Shown in pieces: positions 41,850 to 52,605 of a DNA stretch of 64,000 nt. Position numbers and translations under genes: made by a program. Below the pieces are notes generated by a model. The model did no database searches and was not told where the DNA came from. It was given only the letters and a program-made list of their open reading frames with translations. The DNA is taken from positions 100,902,433 to 100,966,432 of the forward strand of contig CM055092.1 in assembly GCA_029204225.1 (NCBI GenBank), read 5' to 3'. Origin of the DNA: Diphasiastrum complanatum (lineage: Eukaryota > Streptophyta > Lycopodiopsida > Lycopodiales > Lycopodiaceae). Every line of letters begins with the position of its first letter. The stretch's first letter is position 1.

Positions 41850-42510
41850 ACACTCTCACTTGATCAAGAATCTATCACGTAGGATAATTCTTTGATCACA
41901 TCTTACATATACTTAACGTACGTACTAACATGTTGATATCCATAACCGACTTGCTACCTTCACTAACCAACATTGACTAGACCACAGTCTTAAAACAATC
42001 TTTCACCTTGTGAATAGTCTTCTTCTATAGAATCATCTAAGTTTGTGAAACGAAAGAAGAACTTCTTGCTTCGTTTTGCCATCTTTAATGTAGCATCTTC
42101 TGCTTACAGTTTCTTGCAAAGTGACCTGGTTTCTCACAATAGAAACAGGTTCTTTTTCTCATGTCAACTGTATTTGAACTGCTCCCACTTTTCTTCTTGA
42201 ATCTGTCTTGCTTTCTTGTAAAGAAAAGAGCCACAACACCTTGTGTTGTACTAACAATATTTTGTCATTTTCTTCTTATTTCCTCTTGAAGAAGAATGCT
42301 TATGAGATTCTCCATTGTCATTTGCTTTGAGACAGTACTCAAGACAGTATTCAAGTTCTCATAGGACTCCGGAAGGCTATTCAACAACACAACACACATT
42401 GCTTCTTCCATTACAATTGAACCAATGGCTGCCAACTGATCAACAAATGTTTTCAGCTTTGAGATATGACTTGCAACATAGTCTCCATCTTCCATCTTGA
42501 AATTAATCAG
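41850..42510 (-). pseudogene. Copia H gag remnant with zinc knuckle
   Basis: Frame 42495-42265 encodes the end of a UBN2-type gag: DGDYVASHISKLKTFVDQLA, VVLLNSLPESYENLNTVLST, LISILLQEEIRRK. Farther down on the minus strand CFYCEKPGHFARNC (about 42150-42105) is a complete CCHC knuckle. Between the gag end and the LTR there is no pol, so most of the element is deleted. It belongs to a copia family different from A, B and E. Confidence 0.8.
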
Positions 42511-42659
42511 CTGCTTTCAAAGATACATTCTGTTTGTGAAGAAACAAAACGTTTCTATTACCAAAGCTTTGCTAGCTTTCAGCCTTTAGTCTTACGAAAA
42601 GACAAGTTTAGTCATGCCAAAACTATGCCAAAACTAGTTGAAGAGGCAGCGTGAGAGAT

Positions 42660-43195
42660 TTCAAAAACGTTTAGTCATATTTTGATAAATTGTCAATATG
42701 AGTCCAAAACTCATTTTAGACTTAGAGATAAACTTTTTGAAGTTATATTAGTTTAAAATACATTCAATAAACACTTTTTGAAAGTGTGAAAAAGTTGGTA
42801 GTCAAATTTGAGAGAGATTCAAATTTGAACATTGGGTACATTGAATCTAGACCTAGAAATAGTAGGGTTTACATTTTGGAGAGAAAGCCAAGTGGCCAAA
42901 TAGGGTTAGGACCTGCTATAAAAAGATGTAAGAGACACATCTTCTCTATTCTCTCTCTCATTTCATCATTATACATGGTTCTCTTTGGGTTCTACTACTC
43001 ATTGGTGCATTCTCATGATGTTATCTTGCAATTCTATATGTAGAATGATCATTTATCACTATTTTCGAAATACAGTAGGGTATTGTAATCGTACGAACAT
43101 CAACTATATTTTATATTTTGGTTCATGTTTGATCAATATCTCTTAGAGTTTGCATCTCATTTTGTATGTAGATGCTGATTTTTCTATATTGGCAG
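42660..43195 (+). repeat. Second copy of the gene-like module, 5' region
   Basis: Matches the complement of 35410-34850 (AGTAGGGTTT, CATGGTTCTCTTTGGGT, GTTTGCATCTCAT, TGCTGATTTTTCTATATTGG). A TATAAAA box at 42917-42923 precedes a CT-rich stretch, as a promoter and 5' leader would. An acceptor-like TTGGCAG ends the block at 43195; the exon that should follow is replaced by other DNA. Confidence 0.75.
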
Positions 43196-43264
43196 GATTG
43201 TTGGTTTGCTCTTTTTGTAACCAATTAACATCAGGGACATGGATTAACTCTTGAATGATCTGAA

Positions 43265-43500
43265 TCCTTCACAGATAACTTGTTGGCTGATGGACTTGTA
43301 TTGTTTCAGGAGCATGGGGAGGTGATGCATGGACCAACAAGAGTATTGGACCAGAGGCAGAGACGGTTGTGGAATCGTTTGCTCCGTGAGTACTTGGTTG
43401 CATGGCATGGACGACCTCTCAGTGATGCTACCTGGGAGACCACACATGGGTTGCATATATAGTATCCAGACTTTGCCATTGAGGATGATGTCACCTGAGC
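43265..43500 (+). pseudogene. Gypsy chromodomain relic
   Basis: ADGLVLFQEHGEVMHGPTRV followed by LDQRQRRLWNRLLREYLVAW and GRPLSDATWETTHG encodes the end of a gypsy integrase with chromodomain, related to 8500-8711. A TAG interrupts it at about 43460, before YPDFAIEDD. The LTR should follow; 43500-43800 has LTR-like phrases but no fixed end. Confidence 0.85.
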
Positions 43501-43924
43501 AGCGAAGAGATGTCACATGTACTTTGAATCCCTTGCCCAATGTAAATGGTAAATTGTAAATGGCTACGTCACCGACCTGTGGAGACAATTGTAAGTTGCA
43601 ATGTAAATATCTGTTATAGTGACTAAATTCGAGATGGCCAAGGGGGTACTGGGTCTCATGAGAGTCTGTTGGACTGACCTCCTAGAAAGTATGAAGGGTT
43701 GACCGATCAACATGACACATGTCATATTCTCATTGGAACACTTGGTCAAATGCATGAGTGACGTGTCAGAGTGTCCATCTACCAGCTTGCCCTCCTTGGT
43801 ATTTAGTGAGTAAATTTTTATGAGTTTAGTGAGTTTTAAATGTCAAAAAATGCTCATCATAACAATCACCAATTAACATAGAAAATGTGTCTTTTGGGTG
43901 CAACAAACTATAGAAATGACCATT
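43501..43924. other. Probable LTR remains and AT-rich spacer
   Basis: TGTCACATGTACTTTG at 43510 could be an LTR start; otherwise nothing is recognised. Confidence 0.3.
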
Positions 43925-44029
43925 TTAAAAGCATCCTTTAAAAAAAAAAATGCCAAAAAGTGCAATATATATCATTGACATTTTATGCACCATTAACAAC
44001 ATATAGATGGCCATACAGTGGGGGCACGA

Positions 44030-44926
44030 CAGACAAAAACATGTGCCAATATCCAAAAATAAAATGTAACCATCGCTATTCAAACAATCAAGTTCATTTT
44101 GAGTCAGATTTGTGCGTGTTTGGACAAACCAATTTTCTCCTATCGGTAGAGGAGGTGTTACAATATTGTTGTTCATCGACCATTTGCAACTAACACCAGT
44201 AGCACAGAACCACATGAATTGACTAGTTTCACCATTAACATGTTTTCTTTTCCCGAAGAAACAAGGAGCAACAACGGGACTAATCTGGCTATTGCATCTA
44301 CCTCTACCCACATATTTCATTCCTTGACATTTTACATGACTCCCTACATTGACCCTACGTATAGCCGACAGGCTATCATGGACAACACGTTCTTGCAAAT
44401 TTGAGATACTTTGCAGATGTGAAGAGGAAGCCACACTTGAGTTTAAATTTGACCGAATGTTTTTATGACTACTTCCTAGTGGATGGCTATGCCTACACAT
44501 TTTTGAAATGTATTCCACATCTGGTGGATGAGAAACATTTTCATGATCTGAATTCCAACTTGTCCAATGTCTTTTGTGTCTGACAGCTTCAACAGTGGCA
44601 CTGGCAGTATTGTCGTTAGTAGTAAGATCAATTGTTTCAACAAAATTACATACACTCTCTGAAAAAGAAGAACCAATAATGGAAGACCTTTGGCCAGATC
44701 TCAATCTATCCATTAGATTTTGCAATGATGGACCTGCACCTATATGATGACCAGCCAAAAAGGACTCTTCTCTTGCACTTTGCAATATAGCATTTGCCAT
44801 GTCCTCAACTGCAGCATCATATAAGCTCAATCTATTTGAATAACTATCCACAGATTTCCAAACGCTATGCACAACTTCGAACAAATTAGTGGTTGGTGTT
44901 GTTGACTCCTCTTTGAGGCCCATCAT
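44030..44926 (-). pseudogene. MULE-like transposase copy 1, exon 4
   Basis: Acceptor TACCGCAG before 44926. The frame starts in phase 0 with MMGLKEESTTPTTNLFEVVH and SVWKSVDSYSNRLSLYDAAV, an alpha-helical part that in related plant proteins follows the DDE-like core. Then comes GAGPSLQNLMDRLRSGQR, a polar linker and a cysteine-bearing C-terminus (HVKCQGMKYVGRGRCNSQIS, FMWFCATGVSCKWSMN) ending near NLTQNELDCLNSDG. The paired cysteines could bind zinc. The 3' end is uncertain because the open frame runs on into non-protein-like sequence to 43925. Confidence 0.6.
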
Positions 44927-45013
44927 CTGCGGTACATCCATCAAAATGTGACCAATATTGTTATATAATACACATTTATATTGAACTACAACAACATATG
45001 TACTCAACCTTAC

Positions 45014-45491
45014 CGTAACAATAGATTTTTCCCATCTGTTTATTCTATTCCACCACCATAGTAACCAAGCCTCCAACTGTTGAAAGTCATTTTTACAAGC
45101 ATTTCCAATTTTCCACCAATTACGTATTTGATTGAATATTTCGTCTGCTTTTCACTTGCTATTTGCATTTCTCCATTGTTGACACATCTCAATGTGTGAT
45201 TTTCTGAAATCCTTTTTTATATACTTTTTAGTGTGCTTATGAACACTATCCATGAAATGAAAGAGACAAGATCTCTCACGGCCCACCATAGGTTTGTTAG
45301 GATCATCTCCATAAACTGTACGAATTGCAATCCAATTTGTCTGGGCTTCGTCAGCCATGAATCCTTTAAATATGACTGGTAACTCCATATGTCTAGACGT
45401 TACACGATTCAACATGCGCCAAAATAGAACTTGACCTCTAACATCTTGCACCTTCATTTCACATGTTGCAATAGTTTGCATAGATTGGATT
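45014..45491 (-). pseudogene. MULE-like transposase copy 1, exon 3 (catalytic region)
   Basis: Acceptor TTGCAG before 45491 and donor GTAAGG at 45013; the 87-base intron to exon 4 reads through in frame. It encodes MQTIATCEMKVQDVRGQVLF, then FKGFMADEAQTNWIAIRTVY with a conserved Asp, and GRERSCLFHFMDSVHKHTKK with the C-x(2)-H motif of MULE transposases. After a TGA at about 45152 it continues FNQIRNWWKIGN and LEAWLLWWWNRINRWEKSI. From memory, plant genomes carry an uncharacterised MULE-related family with the same ADSAQANWxAVR and ERTCLFHW phrases. The role would be cut-and-paste transposition. Confidence 0.7.
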
Positions 45492-45600
45492 CTGCAACAT
45501 TAAACTCAAACAACTTTGTAAGATGCCCAAAATATTAAATATTTTGAAACAAATGATAGATTTATTAATCGTCTCAAAAATGTGTATAAGATGTACTAAC

Positions 45601-45915
45601 CTTGTGTCATACACATGGGCAGCCATGGTCACCCACTCTCTGACTCAAAAAACATGGTCAAAACAACACCATGCATTACTCAAATCATGTCCAGGTTGCA
45701 TTCTTTTTACTAGCTCAACCCTAGATGCTGGACCAATAATTGACATTTTAAAAATATGGCATCTATCATCCAAATCATGTGTCTGCCCAGGGAACAACGA
45801 ACCATGAAAGAATTGGTAGGAGCAATTTTCTTTAAGATAAATCAAGGCTGTGATATCTTGGGATAAATCTATTGGTTGCAACTCCTTTCTGGCTTTGGTG
45901 ATCCAGTTACGTAAT
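45601..45915 (-). pseudogene. MULE-like transposase copy 1, exon 2
   Basis: Acceptor TGTGCAG before 45915, donor AG/GTTAGT at 45601. It encodes LRNWITKARKELQPIDLSQD, HGSLFPGQTHDLDDRCHIFK, RVELVKRMQPGHDLSNAWCC and, after a TGA, VREWVTMAAHVYDT. It begins and ends in phase 2, completing Arg codons with its neighbours. The plus-strand relative at 54260-54500 preserves the same order (KKWITRNQLQPIDLSHEIPS, ASGVDLVKS). Confidence 0.72.
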
Positions 45916-45999
45916 CTGCACAAAACAATGTGAGAAAGGATTTATAGATATTCAATACAAACATATAAAAATGAAATGAAAAAAAAAAAACTAACTAAC

Positions 46000-46712
46000 C
46001 TTATGTTGTTAGTGGCTGGTTCCAATGTTGATAATAGATCATGGAATGCAGATTCGTCCATGTTATTATGGTTGACTCCCAACAACTTCTATGATGTAAT
46101 ATTCTTTGCGATTTGTTTTTGGATTGACTTTGGCCTTTTGGTTGAAGTGGAGTTCAACAAGTTCTTGACTGTATCCTCAGCCGCTAACCTAGTTGAATAG
46201 GAAGCGTCTTCCCTAATCTCGTGGTCATGGTGGCCAATGTGTATTGCCATTCTAGTGTACAAGACATCATTTGGAATACAGTAGTATATTTTTGCTTGGC
46301 ATACATTTGTGCAAACTGGAGCAACGTCGTAGTGAAGACATCTCAAATTGCTTGCATTGGATGGGAACTGACCTACACTACACTGAAATTTTAGTTTGCC
46401 AATGAAACGTGACATATTTTTTGTCCCAAAAGATTCTAGATAACCACATCTTGGATTATTACAAACAAAACCACCTGCACAATCAGATAGCCTCACTGTT
46501 CCATCAAAACCCTGCATGATAGTGGGCTTGTATTTTAACCATCTGTGTCCATCAAATGCATGTTTCATGCCTGCCATACTATTGATTGTATATGGTGGTA
46601 GCTCAAATGCAACATTGCCATTATACATTGTTGGTAACTCTGAAACTTTTAATGGTGCTCCACACAATTGAAACAACCTACGCAATTTGCTAGATAATGA
46701 AAGACTCATCAC
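46000..46712 (-). pseudogene. MULE-like transposase copy 1, exon 1
   Basis: Open from 46712. It encodes SSKLRRLFQLCGAPLKVSEL, a zinc-binding region (GGFVCNNPRCGYLESFG, FQCSVGQFPSNASNLRCLHY, then VCTNVCQAKIYYCIPND) and IHIGHHDHEI with clustered histidines. The Cys/His pattern resembles the WRKY/FLYWCH-like N-terminal DNA-binding domains of MULE transposases. A TAG at 46086-46088 splits off the last 29 residues (LLGVNHNNMDESAFHDLL, then NNI) before the donor AG/GTTAGT at 46000. The true start may be a little upstream. Confidence 0.68.
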
Positions 46713-47750
46713 CAGATCACAGACAGAGGAATTACTGGTTGAACACCAGCTCCTGCCATCAAATTATAACATTTAGTAATCTCAATCAGACTGTTATCAC
46801 TAGACGTATTGTCAACAGTGCAATCTACTAGAGGAAACACATTCATTTGTGATGTTATTAGAAATAGTGAGTGAAGATAATGCAAGAAGAATTCGGACAG
46901 TTTCTGCAAAAAAAATGTGAAATCTGCCTTGCATTATGGTATCTTATAATAATGATCAAATAATTTGCAAAAAATATTTAGTTGATGTTGTAATGTATTA
47001 TATTAAAAATTTTTCCAGAATGTTTAATTGTGTAATTTTCATATCGTTTCTATTAAATATATTACAAAAATGAAATGGCACTACACAAGCTGTATTAATA
47101 TATTTATTGTGTCAGAATTATGTGGAGAGGGATTAATGAAGACGAAATATGTATTTATTGATAGGGCGACACGTTTAGATAATTACCAATCATAGCTTGA
47201 ACGTTAGAGACTCGAAATTTGTAAGTGAATATTTATATTAGATCTTTATAGATTTTTAACTTATAGTTTTGCTCTTATTTTTTTTAGTGCGAGAATCCTA
47301 CATTGTGTAATGTTTTAAAGTCCTGCCATTTGAATCGTACAATGCCAGCAAAATTTATTGACTTAATAAAGTTATGTAATTTAATAAACAAAAAATTTCT
47401 TGTATTTCAAAAAAATTCCATTATAAACGACCTATAAATTAAATATTTTGCCTATAGTGAATAGCTCATATTAGATCTTTATAGCGAGAATCGTACAATG
47501 GCAGCAAAATTTATTGACTTAATAAAGTCTCAAGAAAATATTTCTTGCATTTCAAGAAAATTCCATTATAAACGACTATAATGAAAGTTTGAAAGAAATT
47601 TTTTTTGGCCTAAGTTATGTCTTTGTTAATAACTAAAATAGTAAACAACCCTAAAGTGATGGTAGAACCCTAAACCCTAATGTAACAAAGTACACTGATC
47701 TCTAAAGTAGCCAACAATGGCTTAGTTCATTGCAATATCTGAATATTGGA
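46713..47750. other. AT-rich flank of the MULE-like element
   Basis: Mostly AT-rich. A direct repeat lies at 47330-47443 and 47485-47580, sharing CAGCAAAATTTATTGACTTA and TTCCATTATAAACGAC. No terminal inverted repeat was identified. Confidence 0.5.
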
Positions 47751-47843
47751 TCAGGAGAAAGCTGAAGATTGGAAGATTGGATCAGCAGAGAACTGAAGAT
47801 TGGATGATTGGATCAGGAGAGAGCTGAAGATTGGAAGATTTCG
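47751..47843. repeat. Tandem repeat, 31-base unit x3
   Basis: GGATCAGGAGAAAGCTGAAG followed by ATTGGAAGATT occurs three times with single-base changes. Confidence 0.85.
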
Positions 47844-47977
47844 TAAGTCTTATTACTTGTTTGGAATTTTTTTGCATCGAGTGAGTATTGACACACATTT
47901 TAGTGCATTTTTTGTGGCAGCTGAGACATTACCCACCATCATTGGCAGTTGGGACAAAAAAAAATTTGCCTCAGCTA

Positions 47978-48005
47978 CCAGCCTCCTCGGCGCCGAGGAG
48001 GCTGG
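47978..48005. repeat. Perfect 28-base palindrome
   Basis: Half site CCAGCCTCCTCGGC followed by its exact complement, no spacer. The flanking AAAAAAAAATTTGCCTCAGCT and AAAAAAAATTGCCTCATCT are direct repeats. Confidence 0.95.
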
Positions 48006-48082
48006 CAGTTGAGACAAAAAAAATTGCCTCATCTGTAAGCGATGGCAGCTAAGGCCTGAGTTCATGATTTTTTTTACTCTAT

Positions 48083-48112
48083 GCAGGCCTCCTCGGCGCC
48101 GAGGAGGCCTGC
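48083..48112. repeat. Perfect 30-base palindrome
   Basis: Half site GCAGGCCTCCTCGGC and its exact complement. It shares the central CTCCTCGGCGCCGAGGAG with the palindromes at 47978 and 48668. Confidence 0.95.
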
Positions 48113-48386
48113 GCTTCAGTCATATCGCTGGAATTAGATTCATAGACGAGCTACTGAGGACGTGAATCTGAGAAAAAATTGAGTGAGATTAAGATGAACT
48201 GTGCTGGCAGAGTATAAAAAAGCCCTGTAGCGATGGCCCGTACAGCGATGGCCCACAGACCACAGGTGGGATCATACACCCACTGCCATTTGAAGCAAAA
48301 AAATGTTTTTCACCAAATGTCTCCTCGGTGCGAAGGAGGCCTGCATGGCCCTCAGGTATCAAATGTTATCCTGCTGGTTTGAAAAT

Positions 48387-48600
48387 GCATAATAGATGTT
48401 CAAGTCTGATCCTCTTGAAAATGCACAACAGATGGCTGAGTCCGGTCCACCTCCGGTTTTGAGAATGTGATTATCTGATCCACCTGTGGTTTTGTTGGCC
48501 AAGTGTGATCCTCCTGATTTGAAAATGCACAGTAGATGTTCAAGTCTGATCCTCTTGGAAACATGCAGTAGATGGCCGAGTCCGATCCGCCATGGGTTTG
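48387..48600. repeat. Direct repeat, about 144-base spacing
   Basis: AGATGTTCAAGTCTGATCCT, GAAAATGCACARYAGATG and GAGTCCGRTCCRCC recur at 48390-48455 and 48534-48590. A degenerate copy of the nearby palindrome (TCTCCTCGGTGCGAAGGAGG) lies upstream at 48320. Confidence 0.7.
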
Positions 48601-48667
48601 TTCGGTCAAAGAAGTCAAAGATGAGCAGTGGGTTTTCAAAACTGAAGATACGTGGACATCATCAAAT

Positions 48668-48689
48668 GCCTCCTCGGCGCCGAGGAGGC
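48668..48689. repeat. Perfect 22-base palindrome
   Basis: Half site GCCTCCTCGGC and its exact complement, the third member of the GGCGCC-centred group. Confidence 0.95.
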
Positions 48690-48699
48690 CTGTGCAGGT

Positions 48700-49725
48700 G
48701 ACGATCCTACTCTTTTCCATCGTCGGCAGTGCAACTTTAGGCTGTGGAGCCAGCTCATTTCCTTTGATGTTCTGGATCGAGGACGATAGCCGCCGTGTGA
48801 GGATTCATATGGGTATTGGACTACATACGCATTGATTTCGTCATCCACCGTCTTTGGTTTGCGAAAGACTCGGCTGGCAAAAATGGTTTGAGAGCCTTGA
48901 GATGTGGAAGCTTGTCGCTCCTCTCGGCCTTGGCTCTGATCCATTCCTTGACTAGTGTCCAAGCCTTGGTCTTGTGTACTAGCCTCAGTTGCGTCTGAGC
49001 CTTGATCGTGAAACTTTGGCCTCACTGCGCTTTTCTCTTTGTCTTGGCCTGAACTGGCATGTCCATCTTCAAGTGTGGGTGGCGTTGGAGGTTTTTGTTG
49101 CTCCATATGTGGTTGGCAGGCCCTAAGAGCGCCTTTTGCTTATGCAAGCTCTTGGATGGCGCGTTGGTGGTAGTTGTTGAAGTCTTGTTGGTGGTCGTTC
49201 AACGTTTGTTGGTAGCCGTTCAATGTTTGTTGGTACCGTCCCACTTGCGTTGTTAAAAAGTCCATCTCATTTTGACTGAGAGGATGGTTTGTGGGGGCTG
49301 GTTGGGGGGACTGGTTGGGCTAACCAAACTACTTATTGTTGTTGTAGGCTCTGCACCTCCGCTCCCAGGCGTTGATTTTTCGTTTCGAGTATTAGCAGCA
49401 GCAGGGCGAGATCCTGTGATGCTTGTTGCTGGATCTCCTAGACCCGTGTGGCCAAATCCACTAGACGGCCATCCAATGAGGCTTTGGCTGCTATCAGATC
49501 TCGGATAAAAGTGCCCAAGACCTGGTACGCCGTCGTGATGTTGGTTGGCACGGTTGATGTGGCGCTACTTGTTGATGCTTGTGGAGGTGGTGGTCGTACT
49601 TCTTGTACGTCTTCATCATCCTCGATCAGCTCTTCAGGCTCAATCATGTCATCTGGCTGTAGGGTCGGCACGCACAGGAGATACAACATACTTAGTTTGC
49701 ACGAATGCCTCATCGGACAACGGTT
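48700..49725 (-). pseudogene. Gag-like ORF of an unrecognised element, C-terminal part
   Basis: Minus strand from about 49713: PDDMIEPEELIEDDEDVQEV, a serine/threonine stretch, then a heptad-like segment (VLGTFIRDLIAAKASLDGRL, VDLATRVQEIQQQASQDLAL) suggesting a coiled coil. It continues across stops into GTVPTNIERLPTNVERPPTR. A further polar frame (49106-48636) has SGQDKEKSAVRPKFHDQGSD, a Gln/Ser-rich middle and SRVFRKPKTVDDEINAYVVQ. No pol motif is present. The acidic linker plus coiled coil recalls 31.7-30.4 kb, but I see no direct sequence match. Confidence 0.4.
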
Positions 49726-50935
49726 CGCGTCGCCCTCGGCAAGCTGATGAGATGGAGCGGATGGTGGAATGATGGGGATTGTGGAAATGTGGAGAGGCTA
49801 GGGAATGGATAGTTCGAAGGCAGAAACAAGAGGAACGATTGAAAATTTGAGGGTGGTGTCGAGGATGAAAGGAGAGTTTGGAGGTGTGAGGTTGATGAGC
49901 TTCATCCAAGAGAGGGAGTCGGGGGAGAGCTGGAAATGGGTAAGGGAGGCATGAGCAATGGAAGAAGAATGGTGATGGAGGGTGGAACATAAGTGATAAT
50001 GACGACAAAAGGTGGAGGAATGAGAACATTGGGACTAGAAGTGGTGGCAGTAGTGGATGTGGAAGCGGAAGCGATAGAAGCGGGTGCAGGGCATGAAGGT
50101 GCGGTGCATTGTTGGGTGGCAGGAAGATTTGCGGAGGTTGAGGCAGTGCCACGCATAGGCTTGATGGCCGGTGAGTTAGTCGGAATAGTAGGGGGAACAA
50201 GAGTAGTGTATGTAACGGTGGTGAAGAGGATGTCAGAACGATTAAAATATCGAACTTTATGTTCAAAGAGGGTACAGACGAGGGTGCAAAGAAGTGGTCC
50301 CGTGGCGATCCAGTCGCACATGTTGGGTTTTATGGTGAGCTTCAACTCGCTGAGGATGAAGGTGTGCCGCATGTTGGGTTTTATGGCAAGCTTCAACTCG
50401 TTGAGGATGAAGGTGTGCCAATCATAGGGCACAACCGAGGGGCACAAGAATTCTTTGTAGGATTCCACAATTTGGTGGAGGAGGTTGGATTGAATGCGAT
50501 CTTTTCGCAAACTTGACACAACTAGTAAATTGTTCAACAAATGAGTTGCAGCTTAGATGGTAGGGTTGTTGATAGCCTCTATCAAATAACCATTGTTAAT
50601 ATGTAAAATGGATTCAGAAGTAGGATAGGTGCATGATGGTGGCTAGGCCTGGGTCTATCGCCAGAAATAATCCCGATGGTAGCCACGGAGTGAGCGTTGA
50701 CACACACGTGGTGCGTGGTATCTTGGTATAGGATGTGGAGATGAGTTTTATCCTGATCCCATGTGGCGTAGGCCATGAGGGTGAGGTCCATGTTAATGGC
50801 GGAGGCAAAAGGCATTGGGTAAATGCCCATTGCTTGGAGGAGAGGGCCGGTTGCTTGGAACCATGGGGTCAGTTTCGTCGGAAGGGCTGCAAGGTTGATT
50901 TTTTGAGACTACTGACAGATCAATTTTTCGCTTGC
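49726..50935 (-). pseudogene. Gag-like ORF, N-terminal part with proline-rich tail
   Basis: Minus strand: PWFQATGPLLQAMGIYPMPF, NMDLTLMAYATWDQDKTHLH, HHVCVNAHSVATIGIISGDR, INNGYLIEAINNP, then (50540-49902) VVSSLRKDRIQSNLLHQIVE, VPYDWHTFILNELKLAIKPN, CDWIATGPLLCTLVCTLFEH and a long Pro/Ala/Thr/Ser-rich tail. A 51-base tandem duplication (50330-50430) repeats HTFILxELKLxIKPNM. The order parallels the fragment at 10255-9598. I do not recognise the family; the position and composition fit a retroelement capsid protein. Confidence 0.5.
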
Positions 50936-52348
50936 AAGTGAGAGCGAGAGTGAACCAGATTTCTTATATACACCTAAAGCCTCAAGCATCCTCAGACAGC
51001 CAAGAGAAAAAAAATGCATGACAAGTGTGAACCTTACCCACCTCGGGCAAGGCCTGGCCGCCTGGTCCTGGTGCACCCGTCGTGCACTCTCCCTGGCACC
51101 GGCCGCTCCGGCATCGGAGGGCCCTGCCTGGTCCCTCACGACTTTTTTATATCAACGTCACATCATTTCATTTAATACATGGATTTCTAGTTTATTAGAC
51201 CCAACTTATAGAGTCTAAAATTCATATTTTTTTTTTAAATACCAAGTCTATTTTGGTTTTTTTCACCTTTTAGAGTCCTTTTAAACTCAGAATTCAACAC
51301 AATAGAACAAAAATGGAGAGACTACCAAACTCTTATAGTCGAGCAATATACAAGAACTTTACACACAAAAAAATGTAACAAGTGTCAATGTGAAAAGAAA
51401 TTGCTCCACACCTCTTCTATCCCACTCACTTAGGGTTTTGGAAAGAGAGAAATCATATTCAAACCACCTCCTTATATAATAAACATCTTGCTCAATGACA
51501 TAGAAATTGATTGTACTGAGTACGGAGGCAAGAATCGTAGGTATGGCAAAAAAAAATCTTGACCACAGAGGCGATCTAACCATAGATAGAGCAACTTATC
51601 CTGTCATGTTTGTGACATCATTGTCACAAGTTTTGACTCTATAGTATATATCTTCGTCAAGTCTAATATAATTGGAGCTTAATAAATATAACATTGGACT
51701 CTAACAATTATTGCACGTGCTTTGAAGAGATTGGACCTTGCATGGTTCCTTGGGGTATCATGTCATTGTTGACTAATGATGCTACGTGCTAACATTTTCA
51801 AATGTATTCTACATGCGTAAGAATAAGCTTTTCAACTTGCATATTGAGACCATGTGAGAATTGATCAACCTATAATTAATATTTCTACTTGAGTGTTAAA
51901 TAGTGGGAATTTGGACATGACAAATTGCATTTAAGTTCTAGAACTCTATTTACCACTAGTTATTTGAGATACAAAAAAGCTCAAAAATCTACATGGTCTT
52001 GGACACCCAAGGATGATATGACCCCCCCCCCCCCCCCCCAACACACACACACACACACAAAAGAAAAAAATACAAAACAAGTTGATCGTGGATTGTGTCT
52101 TATATATGTTTCATTTACGCATGCGAGTCAACATGTCAACGAGACATTTGGCAATATTTTATTTGCTCCTATATTTTCGAACGTGCAAAGGACATGTATC
52201 CTTGCATGATTGGTCCGTACAAATCACACGTGTCTTTGCATGGTTGGTTCGTACGTTCACACGTGCAAAGACCATTTGACCACACATGGGTATAAGAGGT
52301 AGAATCCATAGGCCATTTTCATATTTTTTAAACTTTTTTTTTTGCGAT
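50936..52348. other. Spacer, possible LTR remains
   Basis: A GC-rich patch with CCTCGGGCAAGGCCTGGCCG at 51043 and alternating complementary phrases (51040-51140) could form secondary structure. The rest is AT-rich. A poly-C/CA run lies at 52022-52060, and CACACGTG with CACACGTGCAAAG repeats at 52225-52270. No gene recognised. Confidence 0.35.
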
Positions 52349-52365
52349 CACTACAACAAGACGCC
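52349..52365 (+). repeat. Possible CACTA-type terminal inverted repeat
   Basis: CACTACAACAAGACGCC resembles the CACTACAAGAAA ends of En/Spm elements. Nearby TTATAACAAGGGTTATAA (52489-52506) and TTATAACGAGGGTTATAA (52556-52573) are near-palindromic repeats such as occur below CACTA termini. No complementary right end was found in the window. Confidence 0.4.
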
Positions 52366-52484
52366 TGAGTTTTAGCACTTTTTTTGAGCATTTTTTGGAA
52401 AAGATAGAATAAAAAATGGGAACGGGGAAAGCAAAAAGCTCAAGCTTCGGAATAAGTCTTGTACTTTTGAACGTGCTTTTAAGA

Positions 52485-52605
52485 GGCTTATAACAAGGGT
52501 TATAAAGAGACCAAAGACATTTCAAAAATCCCAAAATTGCTTTACTTTCCGAGATTTATAACGAGGGTTATAAGGAGGCCAGAGACATGTGAAAACTGTC
52601 AACTA
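52485..52605. repeat. Subterminal-type direct repeat
   Basis: Two units about 67 bases apart: TTATAACAAGGGTTATAAAG, AGACCAAAGACAT and TTATAACGAGGGTTATAAGG, AGGCCAGAGACAT. Confidence 0.8.

Noticed and set aside
47978..48689. CRISPR-like array of palindromic repeats
   Set aside because: The palindromes have irregular spacing, differing edges, no spacers of constant length and lie in plant nuclear DNA.
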